DNA of 64,000 nt from positions 5,704,001 through 5,768,000 of the forward strand of contig OY970288.1 of NCBI GenBank assembly GCA_963716085.1, given 5' to 3'. Positions 26,406-34,392 of this stretch are shown one piece after another. The notes beneath the pieces were generated by a model, which searched no databases, had not been told where the DNA came from, and saw only the letters and a list, made by a program, of their open reading frames with translations. The first letter of the stretch is position 1; the number at the start of each line of letters is the position of its first letter. Made by a program: the position numbers and the translations under genes. This DNA is from Persicitalea sp963716085 (GTDB taxonomy: Bacteria > Bacteroidota > Bacteroidia > Cytophagales > Spirosomataceae).

Positions 26406-26462
26406 TTAGCTTTTCGCAAGAAACTCCCCCAATGCCTCCACAAATCGCTTTGGCTGCTTCGG
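26406..26462 (-). pseudogene. Remnant of the 3' end of a YbfF-like hydrolase gene
   Basis: Read on the minus strand these 57 bases encode PKQPKRFVEALGEFLAKS and a stop. The intact hydrolase at 27401-28171 ends EQPKRFVKALGAFLAK and a stop. The match of frame, stop position and about 14 of 17 residues is too good for chance. It lies between lipoprotein copies 1 and 2, in the same convergent position that the intact gene holds after copy 3. So the locus was duplicated as a lipoprotein-hydrolase unit and the first hydrolase copy was later deleted down to its tail. Confidence 0.8.
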
Positions 26463-26488
26463 TAACCCACTAAATCTATTTGAAATCT

Positions 26489-26926
26489 ATGAAAAAGCTG
26501 ATTTACTTTTTGTTGATTGTAGCGGCTTTTAGCTGCAAACGTGAGAAGCAATTGGGGCAGCTTCCCTTACGGACCGATCCACTACTGGTGGGAAATTGGC
26601 AACTCCTGGCGCATGAACGGACGTTAAGCGACGGTACCAAAGAATGGAGAACGATTGATTCACCCAGTGAAGAATCTGGGCTCATCGTTCGTTCAGACGG
26701 GGCGCTTTTGAGTGGAAATGGGAAATCGCATTGTTGCATCTCCTTTGAGAAATACGCTGTCAACGGCAAGGTGTACTTTCCGAAACCCGACGCTCCCGTT
26801 CCGTACAATGAAAGATGTCTAACGATATTTTGCGGAATTTGTGAAGACCATCAATTTCAGGTAGAAGGGGACGAAATGATTTGGACGAGATGCGGAAGCC
26901 GGTCGCGTTATCGGCGGCTTCCTTAG
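26489..26926 (+). CDS. Small lipocalin-like lipoprotein, tandem copy 2
   Basis: The ATG at 26489 (MKKLIYFLLIVAAFSC) gives a good lipoprotein signal; a TTG nine bases earlier is less likely. The mature part has LLVGNWQLLAHERTLSDG, SGLIVRSDGALLSGNGKSHCC, YAVNGKVYFP and the end RSRYRRLP. It is the paralogue of the genes on either side. The gap to copy 3 is 28 bases, while the gap to copy 1 holds the hydrolase remnant. Confidence 0.72.
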   Translation: MKKLIYFLLIVAAFSCKREKQLGQLPLRTDPLLVGNWQLLAHERTLSDGTKEWRTIDSPSEESGLIVRSDGALLSGNGKSHCCISFEKYAVNGKVYFPKPDAPVPYNERCLTIFCGICEDHQFQVEGDEMIWTRCGSRSRYRRLP

Positions 26927-26954
26927 CTTCATGATTTTTATACAAAAAAAAATC

Positions 26955-27380
26955 ATGAAGACAGTCACCTACTTATTGGTCCTTCTCGCAATACTAAGTT
27001 GCCGGCGAGACAACGATATTCGTCCTAGGGAAGCCGACATTCTGGTGGGAAAATGGGATAGAATAGCTTACGAAACCCCGATGAGAAGAGGCGAAGTATG
27101 GGTCGAGACCCCTGGCGATGGAATTCCCGATTTAATCGTCCGCTCAGACGGCGTGTTGCTCGACAGCCAGGGCAGGGGGCTTTGTGTTCAGCCAGATCAA
27201 CTGCTCGTGAATGGTAAAGTATGGAAGGTGAAGTCCCAATCTCCTGTTCCTATTAACGAAGGCTGCTATCTCGCCTACACGACTCTCTGTGAAAGCATGG
27301 AGTTTCAGGTGACTGATGATAATCTGCTTTCGTTAGGCTGCTCTGGCAAATACGCTACCCGCTACCGTCGGCTGCTTTGA
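26955..27380 (+). CDS. Small lipocalin-like lipoprotein, tandem copy 3
   Basis: I chose the ATG at 26955 (MKTVTYLLVLLAILSC), which puts the lipobox at a normal distance; an upstream start at 26931 would add eight odd residues. The mature part shows ILVGKWDRIAYE, PDLIVRSDGVLLDSQGRGLC, LLVNGKVWKV and a C-terminus TRYRRLL. It is convergent with the intact hydrolase gene, only 20 bases away. Confidence 0.72.
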   Translation: MKTVTYLLVLLAILSCRRDNDIRPREADILVGKWDRIAYETPMRRGEVWVETPGDGIPDLIVRSDGVLLDSQGRGLCVQPDQLLVNGKVWKVKSQSPVPINEGCYLAYTTLCESMEFQVTDDNLLSLGCSGKYATRYRRLL

Positions 27381-27400
27381 CTCTGGCAAGGGTACAAGAA

Positions 27401-28171
27401 CTACTTTGCAAGGAACGCCCCCAACGCCTTCACAAACCGCTTCGGCTGCTCAGCGTGAATCCAGTGGCCTGATTTTTCAATCGTCACTAACTCCGCGTTC
27501 GGAAACATTTCCTGAATTTCCGCCCAATCTTCTTCCTTGATATAGTCAGATTTAGCTCCCCGCATAAATAGGGTGGGTTCGGCAATGGTACGTAGTTTCG
27601 GAATTTCGGCCCCGACGTTAGCTTGCTGCGCGGTCAAGACGGGTAGGTTGAAGCGGAAGCCGTAGCTTCCGGCCTCGGTGCGATACAGGTTTTTGAGCAA
27701 AAACTGCCGCACGCCCAGGCTCGGTTCGTGGGCGCTGAACAGTTCGTCGGCGTGTTGGCGGCTTTCGATGTCGGCCAGCGGCAGGGCATTCAGGCCGTCG
27801 ATCAGTTCGTCGTGGTGGGGCGGGTAGGCTTTGGGGCCGATATCCACGATGACTAGTTTGTCGTAGGTGCCGGGATAAGTTTCAGCGTACTGCATCACGG
27901 TTTTGCCGCCCATCGAGTGGCCCAGCAGCACCGGGCTTTCCAGCGCGTGGTCGGCAATGAATTCCGCCAAATCCGCCGCCATCGCTTCGTAGGTGGATTC
28001 CTCGGCGTGCGGCGAGCGGCCGTGATTCCGCTGATCGACCAGGTAGACGACGTAGCCCAGGTCGGCGATGTCTTTGCTGATGGTCGCCCAGTTGTCCAGC
28101 GACCCGAAAAGGCCATGCAGGATGATGAGGGGCTGGCCTTGGGTGCCAATTTTTTTGTAGTTGAGTTTCAA
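27401..28171 (-). CDS. Alpha/beta hydrolase, YbfF-like esterase
   Basis: This 256-residue hydrolase has an oxyanion stretch LHGLFGSLDNWATI, the nucleophile elbow GHSMGGKTVMQYA, an acid in RGAKSDYIKEED and the catalytic His in KSGHWIHAEQP. These fit the YbfF family of small carboxylesterases/thioesterases. The natural substrate is unknown. A partial copy of its 3' end remains at 26406-26462. A short AT-rich run of near-repeats of AGTTTAAAG precedes its start. Confidence 0.88.
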   Translation of the reverse strand: MKLNYKKIGTQGQPLIILHGLFGSLDNWATISKDIADLGYVVYLVDQRNHGRSPHAEESTYEAMAADLAEFIADHALESPVLLGHSMGGKTVMQYAETYPGTYDKLVIVDIGPKAYPPHHDELIDGLNALPLADIESRQHADELFSAHEPSLGVRQFLLKNLYRTEAGSYGFRFNLPVLTAQQANVGAEIPKLRTIAEPTLFMRGAKSDYIKEEDWAEIQEMFPNAELVTIEKSGHWIHAEQPKRFVKALGAFLAK

Positions 28172-28243
28172 AAAAGTTTAAAGTTTAGAGTTCTAAGTTT
28201 AAGGTTCAGAATAGCTACGGCCGTGGTACTTCATGTCGGCCTA

Positions 28244-29041
28244 CTAGATCAGGATTTGGTCAGAAGTTGTAAAGTTAACGCCTTCTTTTTCGGCTTCGGC
28301 GTAAATGGAGTCGGCCAGGTGATCAAGATTGGTTACGTTGGAAGTGCAATCAGTGAGGAGCGTTATCTTTTTGGCTAATTCGGGGACGTGGCGAAGTAGC
28401 TGGTGGAGGCTCGTGGCCACGCAGTGCGAGCGGGCTTCGCCCGCCAGCCAGATTTGGTTGAAGCGGGCCAGGTCATCGAGCAGCGGCTGGTTAAGGCCCG
28501 TTTCGGGCGCACCCGGCACGGGAATCTGGGCCTGGAACACGCCGAAATGCTCAGCCAGCGGATGCAGGCCTTTCATCACGGCGGCGTAATTTTTCTGAAC
28601 GCGCTGTGACCAACCGCGCAAAGCCACCGCCAATGGTTCAGCCAGCGCCGCGCCACGCGTCCCGACCAGGCAGTGTTCCGGCCAGATGTAATGCTGGAAC
28701 TCGCCTTGCGCTTCCAGTTGACGAATGTACTCCTTCACGTAGTCAGCCTCATAGACAGGTTGCCAAATCCCCGCCTCTACATCGGCCAAAGTAATACCCG
28801 TGAAAGGCACGGGCGGCTTTCCGTTCGCATCTTGCCAAAATCCTGGATGCGCAATATCCAGTACATGGTGCGTATCCAGCGTCACGATGATGTGGTCAAT
28901 CTCGCTGCCACTACGCGTGACCAGGGCCGCCAACCGTTCCACATCCTCTATCGCTCCCGGCACAAAAAGCGCCCCCGCAGGATCACAAAAATCATACTGC
29001 GCATCAATAATCAGCAGTACAACACGCTCTTTTTCAGGCAT
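28244..29041 (-). CDS. Isochorismatase/nicotinamidase-like cysteine hydrolase
   Basis: The N-terminal LLIIDAQYDFC carries the catalytic Asp, DTHHVLDIAHPGFW resembles the metal-binding region of nicotinamidases, and GEARSHCVATSLHQL carries the nucleophile Cys. At 265 residues it is longer than PncA (about 210), with an insert around the EYIRQLEAQGEFQHYIWPEHC region. It may be a nicotinamidase variant, but that is only a family inference. It is read in the same direction as the hydrolase, 72 bases upstream of it. Confidence 0.78.
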   Translation of the reverse strand: MPEKERVVLLIIDAQYDFCDPAGALFVPGAIEDVERLAALVTRSGSEIDHIIVTLDTHHVLDIAHPGFWQDANGKPPVPFTGITLADVEAGIWQPVYEADYVKEYIRQLEAQGEFQHYIWPEHCLVGTRGAALAEPLAVALRGWSQRVQKNYAAVMKGLHPLAEHFGVFQAQIPVPGAPETGLNQPLLDDLARFNQIWLAGEARSHCVATSLHQLLRHVPELAKKITLLTDCTSNVTNLDHLADSIYAEAEKEGVNFTTSDQILI

Positions 29042-29124
29042 AGCTTAAAACATCTTTATAGTTGAGGGGGATGCACTGTCAACTGTCAATCGCGACGGCG
29101 ACCCGGTGTCAACTGTCAACTAAG

Positions 29125-29673
29125 TTAACCCCAATACCTCGGTAGATCCATTTGCGCGGCGTACCGTTGCGAGCACATCCCATGCACGTAGCCCAGCAAT
29201 TTTTCCATACTACCGCCGAAGTCGACGTAGTAGTCCTCGTCCAGCTTCGCGAGCAGCTTGAGAATGGTCTGCGTTTTTTTGGCAATGTATAGGGCGCACT
29301 TGTCGGCGCGCGAAGAGTGATTGCGAAGTTGCTTGGGGTGATTGTCGAAGAAATCGTTCAGCAACGCGATGTTTAACTCTATCTCGCCGTATTTATCCTT
29401 CGTGATTTTCACGTGATGGGTGATGTCCCCACTCAGTGAACGCATGTCCATCATAATCCAGCCCGGCGAGTGCTGGCTCATCCGGGAGACCTTAGCGATC
29501 CGGGCCCGAATCGCTTCGCGACGTTCGGGGAGCGTGCTGCCATCTTCTATCAGCTCGAAGTTGAGCCGATCCGTCAGGATTTTATCCTTATTGACTAAGC
29601 GTAGCAGCAGTCTGTCCTTCTCTTTTTCAGGCATTTGCGTGATCGCTTTCTTGAGCGAAGCGGGTAAAGCCAT
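29125..29673 (-). CDS. Conserved hypothetical protein, probably cytoplasmic
   Basis: A 182-residue, charged, mostly helical protein without signal or membrane segments. The start MALPASLKKAITQMPEKEKDRLLLRLVNKD and the later SRADKCALYIAKKTQTILKLL look like packed helices. It ends DLPRYWG. I do not recognise a family with certainty. The short gap to the isochorismatase-like gene contains GTCAACTGTCAA twice. Confidence 0.6.
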   Translation of the reverse strand: MALPASLKKAITQMPEKEKDRLLLRLVNKDKILTDRLNFELIEDGSTLPERREAIRARIAKVSRMSQHSPGWIMMDMRSLSGDITHHVKITKDKYGEIELNIALLNDFFDNHPKQLRNHSSRADKCALYIAKKTQTILKLLAKLDEDYYVDFGGSMEKLLGYVHGMCSQRYAAQMDLPRYWG

Positions 29674-29832
29674 GTCACCAGTTTGTTTATATCGAATACT
29701 TTAATTCTTTCTCTAAATTCATTCAAAGAACGTAAAGAAGGCAAAAAGACCGTAATTTTACCGCTTAATCATTTTTTTAAAAAAACTGCGAATCCACTCG
29801 ACTCGTGACGTTTCGACTTTGCAGACGTCTGA

Positions 29833-29840
29833 TAAGTTTG
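29833..29840 (+). promoter_or_regulatory. TAnnTTTG -7 box upstream of the glycosyltransferase
   Basis: TAAGTTTG matches the phylum -7 consensus exactly, 56 bases before the ATG of the glycosyltransferase. No convincing TTTG was found at the -33 position, so the promoter is only suggested. Confidence 0.4.
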
Positions 29841-29896
29841 GCGCGTGTTGATGGATAAGTGGGCCCCCGATGGGTCGCAAGATTATAATAGTGTAA

Positions 29897-30874
29897 ATGA
29901 TTTCAGTAGCTCTGTGTACCTATAACGGAGAAAAATATTTGCCCGAGCAGTTGGAAAGCATTCGGCGGCAGTCGGTTCCGGTGGACGAACTGGTGGTTTG
30001 TGACGATGGCTCTGAGGATGGCACCTTCGAGATTCTGGACAAACTGGCCGAGGAGGTTGCGTTTCCGGTTCGTGTGTACAAGAACGAAACCAACCTGGGT
30101 TCCACCAAGAACTTCGAAAAGTGTCTGTCGCTATGCCGGGGTGATATTATTTTTTGCTGCGACCAGGACGACTCCTGGCGCAGCGATAAGGTAGAGAAGC
30201 AAACCGATTACCTGCGCGAACATCCCAACATCGACGCGGTGTTCTCCAACGCCCTGGTCATGGACGACGATTCCCGACCCACGGGTTCCACAATCTGGCA
30301 GGAAGTGCAGTTCACCGTCGGGCAGCAGCGACGCTGGCAGGCGGGCAACGCCCACGAAATCCTGTTCGGTGGCTTCGTAGTGACGGGGGCTACCCTCGCC
30401 CTACGGCGCTCGTGCCTGGAAAGGCTTCTGCCCTTCCCTACCCATATCCCTCAGCTCATCCATGATGCCTGGATTGCGCTGGCGCTCAGTCTGGAATCGA
30501 AAATCGACTTCATTGCCGCTCCCCTCATTTCTTACCGCATGCACGCCAGCCAGCAGGTGGGTTTCGGGTCGCCGATGAAGCCCGTGAAAATGCAGGATCG
30601 CATGAGCCGCGATCGCTTCGAGAAGCTAGCCCCAATTCAGGGGAAGGCCGATGTCGCCCAGAAAATTTATGTCCACCTGCGTGAGTTACCCTTTGTTCCC
30701 CGGGAGAAACTGATCAAACTTTTCCTGCGCCACAGGCATTTTCAGCGCCGCGCGACGTTGCCCCAAAATCGCCTGCTGCGTGTGGTTCCGGTTGCGAAGG
30801 AGGTTTTTACAGGCCGCTACAAATTCAGCAGCAAAGATTGGTGGCTGCCCGCGCTGGGCGATGTTTTGGAATAA
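29897..30874 (+). CDS. Family 2 glycosyltransferase
   Basis: The GT-A fold is clear at the N-terminus: LCTYNGEKYLPEQLESI, VVCDDGSEDGTFEIL and the metal-binding region FCCDQDDSW. The C-terminal part is helical and basic. Such enzymes add a sugar from a nucleotide donor to a surface polysaccharide or lipid; the acceptor is unknown. The next gene, a DUF5672 protein, is 54 bases downstream and probably co-transcribed. Confidence 0.9.
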   Translation: MISVALCTYNGEKYLPEQLESIRRQSVPVDELVVCDDGSEDGTFEILDKLAEEVAFPVRVYKNETNLGSTKNFEKCLSLCRGDIIFCCDQDDSWRSDKVEKQTDYLREHPNIDAVFSNALVMDDDSRPTGSTIWQEVQFTVGQQRRWQAGNAHEILFGGFVVTGATLALRRSCLERLLPFPTHIPQLIHDAWIALALSLESKIDFIAAPLISYRMHASQQVGFGSPMKPVKMQDRMSRDRFEKLAPIQGKADVAQKIYVHLRELPFVPREKLIKLFLRHRHFQRRATLPQNRLLRVVPVAKEVFTGRYKFSSKDWWLPALGDVLE

Positions 30875-30928
30875 AAAGGCGCGATTCCCTTACCTTCGCG
30901 CTCTGCACCAAAAGCACCCTGCTCTTCG

Positions 30929-31672
30929 ATGAATTCATTCCCGGAACCCTCGGTAGCGGTGTTGATCCCGATTTACCAAACTACCCTGAGCAAAACTGAA
31001 CGGGCCGCGCTCGCGCAGGGCCTGGCGATACTGGGACGCTATCCGATTCGGCTGGTCAAGCCGGAGGGTCTGTCGGTAAGCGACATTTTACAAGAATTTC
31101 CTGCCCTCGACACTGAGTCCTTCCCCGACCATTATTTCACGGGTACCGACGCCTACAACCAGCTCCTCACTTCGCCGGATTTTTACCGTCGCTTCACCGA
31201 ATACGAGCACATTCTCATCTATCAGTTGGATGCCTGGGTCTTTCGCGACGAACTACCCTACTGGTGCGCCCAAAAATACGACTACCTCGGTGCGCCCGGC
31301 TTTCACCAAACTGAATACGATAGCTTACCAGCCGGGGAATCGGCCCGTTTTGCTAAGGCTCTGCACAAACGTCGTCTCGTGTTCAACGGCGGCTTGTCGC
31401 TGCGGCGCGTGAAGGCGATGATTCGCTATCTGAAAATTTACCACTTTTTCTACCCAGCCTGGAAAGGAAACGAGGATATGCTTTTCTCGCGGCAAGCCAC
31501 CCGGCTGCTGCCCATGAAACCGTTCATCAAGCTGCCCACCTGGCAGGTAGCCCTGCGCTTTGCCTTCGAGAAAAGCCCGGCGGCCAGCTACAAGCTCACC
31601 GACCACAAATTACCTTTCGGCTGCCACGCCGGAGAACGCTACGCCCCGGCGTTTTGGAAAAAATTTTATTGA
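30929..31672 (+). CDS. DUF5672 family protein (glycan-related)
   Basis: This 247-residue protein has the family pattern YEHILIYQLDAWVFRDEL, YDYLGAPGF and VFNGGLSLRRVKAM, with GNEDMLFSR further on. DUF5672 proteins look like glycosyltransferase relatives and are often found in surface polysaccharide loci. Its pairing with a family 2 glycosyltransferase supports that. No catalytic assignment is possible from sequence alone. Confidence 0.8.
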   Translation: MNSFPEPSVAVLIPIYQTTLSKTERAALAQGLAILGRYPIRLVKPEGLSVSDILQEFPALDTESFPDHYFTGTDAYNQLLTSPDFYRRFTEYEHILIYQLDAWVFRDELPYWCAQKYDYLGAPGFHQTEYDSLPAGESARFAKALHKRRLVFNGGLSLRRVKAMIRYLKIYHFFYPAWKGNEDMLFSRQATRLLPMKPFIKLPTWQVALRFAFEKSPAASYKLTDHKLPFGCHAGERYAPAFWKKFY

Positions 31673-31776
31673 AATAGTAGGCTGGTTGCTAGCTCTTTAA
31701 TAAATTTTAACACACTATTCGGCACCCAGGGGCGTTTTTGCGTTGTTATAACCCCGTATCCATTCCCCTTTTTGCC

Positions 31777-32811
31777 ATGCGAAAATTATCTTCCCTGTTT
31801 TTACTCCTCACGCTGGGTTTGCGTTTCGGAGTAGCCTTGGGTCAGGTCACGAATAATCCTTACGTGGAAGAGCGCTACACGCGCACGACCCGTATCACCC
31901 GCGTTGAACTGACCGATCGATACACCATTCTTTACATGCAGCACGGCAATCCGGCGCTGAGTCGGAAATTCATGCTGCCGCTGCTGGGTACGGCGGGCTG
32001 GATTAGCTTCGATCCTGACAGCCGTTTGTATGTACCGGGCAACACGAGCAGAAAATTCGTGTTTGTCAGGGCGGAAGGAATTCCCGTTTCGCCCAAACAA
32101 ATGAACGTTTCCCCAAACGAATTGGTCGATTTTCGGGTGTTCTTCGAGCGGCTCGATCCGGGCATCGAAGTATTCGATTTGTTTGAAGGCCCCAATCCCG
32201 AACCTGGCCATGAGTACTGGAATTTTTACGGTGTCCACATCAGGAATCCATTACTTCCCAAGAAACCCGAGCCGCGCCCTTCCGTCCCGGAGCCCGTAAA
32301 AGAACCGGAACCTAAGCCCAAGGTGCAGGAACCCGTCATTGCGGAAGCACCCGTAAAAAAGAAACAGCCCGCACCCGCCCCGGTACCTCAGGAAAAGGAG
32401 ATCGCGGCTGATAAAGAAGAAAATTCCAAGGCCGAACGCGACTTCGACCTCAAGAACCTGGCAAAGGGGGCCACCGTGAAGCTGGAGAAAATCTATTTTG
32501 CCACCTCCAAATACGAACTCCTGCCCGAATCCTACGAGCAGCTGGACGAACTGGCGGAAATCATGCGCGAGCGACCCTCGCTCCAAATCCGCATCGAGGG
32601 CCATACCGACAACCTGGGCGACTTCGACAAGAACGTCGAGCTCTCTCGCCAACGCGCCGAGGCGGTGCGGGACTATCTAACCAAAAAAGGCGTCACGGCC
32701 GAACGCCTCGAAACGCAGGGCTATGGTCCTACGCGCCCCGTGGCAAAGAATAAATCCGAAGCCGAGCGCCGCAAAAACCGCCGCGTGGAGTTTACAATCA
32801 CGGAAATATAG
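31777..32811 (+). CDS. OmpA-family lipid/peptidoglycan-anchoring outer membrane protein
   Basis: The start at 31777 gives a signal peptide (MRKLSSLFLLLTLGLRFGVA, cut before QVTNNP); an in-frame start at 31738 has no signal. Residues about 25-165 form a unique beta-rich domain. A Pro/Lys/Glu linker follows (repeats of PEPVKEPEPK type). The C-terminal OmpA domain has IYFATSKYELLPES, IRIEGHTDNLGD and LSRQRAEAVRDYL, with the peptidoglycan-binding RRKNRRVEF. A strong terminator follows the gene. Confidence 0.9.
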   Translation: MRKLSSLFLLLTLGLRFGVALGQVTNNPYVEERYTRTTRITRVELTDRYTILYMQHGNPALSRKFMLPLLGTAGWISFDPDSRLYVPGNTSRKFVFVRAEGIPVSPKQMNVSPNELVDFRVFFERLDPGIEVFDLFEGPNPEPGHEYWNFYGVHIRNPLLPKKPEPRPSVPEPVKEPEPKPKVQEPVIAEAPVKKKQPAPAPVPQEKEIAADKEENSKAERDFDLKNLAKGATVKLEKIYFATSKYELLPESYEQLDELAEIMRERPSLQIRIEGHTDNLGDFDKNVELSRQRAEAVRDYLTKKGVTAERLETQGYGPTRPVAKNKSEAERRKNRRVEFTITEI

Positions 32812-32818
32812 CCCGTCG

Positions 32819-32846
32819 CCGCGCCGCTTCCGGCGCGGTTTTTTTT
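32819..32846 (+). terminator. Rho-independent terminator after the OmpA-like gene
   Basis: An 8-base GC stem, CCGCGCCG (32819-32826) with CGGCGCGG (32831-32838), closes a CTTC tetraloop and is followed by eight T residues. It lies 8 bases after the stop codon. This is the clearest classical terminator in the window outside the tRNA region. Confidence 0.9.
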
Positions 32847-32884
32847 AATTTTACCAAAAACCATACTTCACCGACTCGACCGCC

Positions 32885-34258
32885 ATGCACTACCATGAAT
32901 CCATCATCGACACCATCGGCAACACGCCGCTCGTCAAGCTCCACCGCGTCAGTAAGGGCATCAAAGGCACTATTCTGGCTAAGGTCGAGTATTTCAACCC
33001 CGGCAACTCGGTGAAAGACCGCATGGCGATCAGGATGGTGGAGGAGGCCGAAAAGAACGGCACGCTGAAACCCGGCGGCACGATCATCGAGGGCACCAGC
33101 GGCAATACGGGCATGGGCCTGGCGCTGGCGGGCATCGCGCGGGGCTACAAGTGCGTCTTCACGATGGCCGACAAGCAATCGCAGGAAAAAATCGACATCC
33201 TGCGGGCTGTGGGAGCCGAGGTGGTGGTGTGCCCGACCAATGTCGCGCCCGACGATCCGCGCAGCTACTACTCCGTGGCCAAGCGCCTGAATCAGGAAAT
33301 CCCCAACTCTTTCTACGCCAATCAATACGACAACCCCGCCAACGCGATGGCGCACTACGAAACCACCGGGCCGGAAATCTGGCAGCAGACCGAAGGCCGC
33401 ATCACGCATTTCGGCGTGGGCGTGGGTACGGGCGGCACGGCCAGCGGCACGAGCAAATATTTGAAGGAGCAAAAAGGCGACATCGTTACGGTCGGCATCG
33501 ACACCTACGGTTCGGTATTCAAGAAATACAAGGAAACGGGCGAATTCGACGAGAAGGAGGTTTTTCCCTACCTCACCGAAGGCATTGGCGAGGACATCCT
33601 GCCCGAAAACGTGGACTTCGCCATGATCGACCACTTCGTGAAGGTCACAGACAAAGACGCCGCCCTCATGACCCGTCGCCTGGCGCGCGAAGAGGGCCTG
33701 TTTGTGGGCTGGAGCTGTGGCTCGGCGGTACACGGCGCGCTGGAATGGGCCCGCGAGAACCTCACTGATGACGATGTGATGGTCATCATCCTGCCCGACC
33801 ACGGCACCCGCTATCTTGGCAAAATCTACAACGACACCTGGATGAAAGACCACGGCTTCCTGGAAAGAACCTTCGCCACCGCCCGCGACATCGTGCATCG
33901 CAAGAATGGCCAAGGACACCTTACGACGGTGGCAGCGGACATTAAGGTTTCCGAAGCCATCAGGATTTTGAATAAAGAGGGTATTTCGCAGCTCCCCGTC
34001 GTGAACGCCGAGGGCGAAGTGGTCGGCAGCCTTACGGATTCTGTCATTCTGCACCGCCTGATTGAGGAGCCGGAAGTGCGGATGCTGGATGTGGCGGAGG
34101 TCATGGACAAGCCCTTCAAGTTTGTGGCTCTGAGCAGTACCGTGGATACTTTATCCTCATTGATCGACCGCGAGAACAAGGCATTGCTCGTGCGGGACGA
34201 GGTCAACGCGGTGCACATCATCACCCAGGCGGATTTGCTGGCGGCGATGACCTTGTAG
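32885..34258 (+). CDS. Cystathionine beta-synthase (PLP domain plus CBS pair)
   Basis: The N-terminal half is a fold-type II PLP enzyme: FNPGNSVKDRMAIRM with the Schiff-base Lys, TSGNTGMGLALAG binding the cofactor phosphate site, and VGTGGTASG. The last 120 residues hold a Bateman pair (KVSEAIRILNKEGISQLPVV, then TVDTLSSLIDRENKALLV). This 457-residue order matches bacterial and eukaryotic cystathionine beta-synthase, which condenses serine and homocysteine. The CBS pair may sense S-adenosylmethionine or adenine nucleotides. An O-acetylserine-specific cysteine synthase would usually lack the CBS pair. Confidence 0.9.
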   Translation: MHYHESIIDTIGNTPLVKLHRVSKGIKGTILAKVEYFNPGNSVKDRMAIRMVEEAEKNGTLKPGGTIIEGTSGNTGMGLALAGIARGYKCVFTMADKQSQEKIDILRAVGAEVVVCPTNVAPDDPRSYYSVAKRLNQEIPNSFYANQYDNPANAMAHYETTGPEIWQQTEGRITHFGVGVGTGGTASGTSKYLKEQKGDIVTVGIDTYGSVFKKYKETGEFDEKEVFPYLTEGIGEDILPENVDFAMIDHFVKVTDKDAALMTRRLAREEGLFVGWSCGSAVHGALEWARENLTDDDVMVIILPDHGTRYLGKIYNDTWMKDHGFLERTFATARDIVHRKNGQGHLTTVAADIKVSEAIRILNKEGISQLPVVNAEGEVVGSLTDSVILHRLIEEPEVRMLDVAEVMDKPFKFVALSSTVDTLSSLIDRENKALLVRDEVNAVHIITQADLLAAMTL

Positions 34259-34392
34259 GGCCGGAGGCACAAAGTGATAAGGTTTATTGGGCGGTGAGCG
34301 GGTGAATCATCAATCGCTGGGCGGTTTCAACCCCCGGTTCTGGGGAAAAACTGCTAAATTACAGGACAGTACCTCCTCGCTATTCCCTCAAA

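Noticed and set aside
28170..28235. Possible hairpin from AGTTTAAAG-like repeats before the hydrolase gene
   Set aside because: Only direct near-repeats without a matching complementary arm; too weak to list as a hairpin of the stop-codon family.
32798..34054. 418-codon minus-strand frame opposite cystathionine beta-synthase
   Set aside because: Shadow of a clear enzyme gene with high GC third positions.
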